From positions 1 through 32,679 of the forward strand of contig JAFZKD010000094.1 in assembly GCA_017553785.1 (NCBI GenBank): a stretch of DNA of 32,679 bases. Direction: 5' to 3'. The notes beneath the pieces were generated by a model that saw nothing but the letters and a program-made list of their open reading frames with translations, was not told where the DNA came from and did no database searches. Source of the stretch: Muribaculaceae bacterium. Lineage in GTDB: Bacteria; Bacteroidota; Bacteroidia; Bacteroidales; Muribaculaceae. Below, piece after piece: positions 32,670 through 32,679 of this stretch. Each line of letters begins with the position of its first letter. Positions within the stretch are counted from its first letter, which is position 1. The position numbers and the translations under genes are program-made.

Positions 32670-32679
32670 TGCTTTGCCT

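Overview
The window looks like a chromosomal segment of a gut or oral Bacteroidales bacterium. Evidence: most promoters match the Bacteroidetes -7 consensus TAnnTTTG, Shine-Dalgarno sequences are weak or absent, and several protein types are typical of this order (OmpA-like porin with Gln-rich signal-peptide end, DUF4369 lipoprotein, S9B dipeptidyl peptidase, dockerin-like repeats on secreted proteins, patatin fused to an outer-membrane barrel). I cannot place it to genus. No tRNA, rRNA, CRISPR array, insertion sequence or phage gene is visible.

Positions 1-13,570 (minus strand) hold a nearly complete lysine fermentation locus, probably one operon transcribed from a promoter near 13,565: atoD, kal, kce, kdd, kamA, kamB, kamC, kamD, kamE, atoA, crt, hbd, an acyl-CoA dehydrogenase and etfB, which runs off the left edge. 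KamA makes beta-lysine, KamDE moves the second amino group, Kdd oxidises, Kce exchanges with acetyl-CoA to give acetoacetate and 3-aminobutyryl-CoA, and Kal removes ammonia to give crotonyl-CoA. The dehydrogenase with Etf makes butyryl-CoA, and AtoDA passes CoA to acetoacetate, releasing butyrate. Hbd and Crt can pull acetoacetyl-CoA back to crotonyl-CoA as a second electron sink. KamB and KamC (P-loop protein and MutS-like ATPase) are the least understood members. The two CoA-transferase subunits sit at opposite ends of the kam block.

Positions 13,570-16,450 are a lower-GC patch. It holds an AAA ATPase with a DUF4143 domain (plus strand), preceded by three palindromic repeats spaced exactly 40 bp apart, then a secreted dockerin/SUMF1-type protein (minus strand) preceded by a roughly 330-nt untranslated leader with a strong, strand-specific hairpin. 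These two non-coding elements are the most novel-looking signals in the window.

Positions 16,450-28,570 are ordinary chromosome: S9B peptidase, divergent DUF4369 lipoprotein with an extremely short leader, OmpA-family porin, a secreted two-repeat dockerin protein, the chaperone HtpG with an inverted repeat and hairpin upstream, a CotH-like secreted protein with dockerin repeats, a 78-residue unknown protein, a secreted glycerophosphodiesterase-like protein, and dTDP-glucose 4,6-dehydratase. Positions 28,600-32,679 carry a patatin/beta-barrel outer-membrane protein and, converging on it, an aminotransferase and indolepyruvate oxidoreductase beta subunit for aryl-pyruvate catabolism. Together with the lysine locus and the peptidase, this points to an amino-acid and peptide-fermenting lifestyle.
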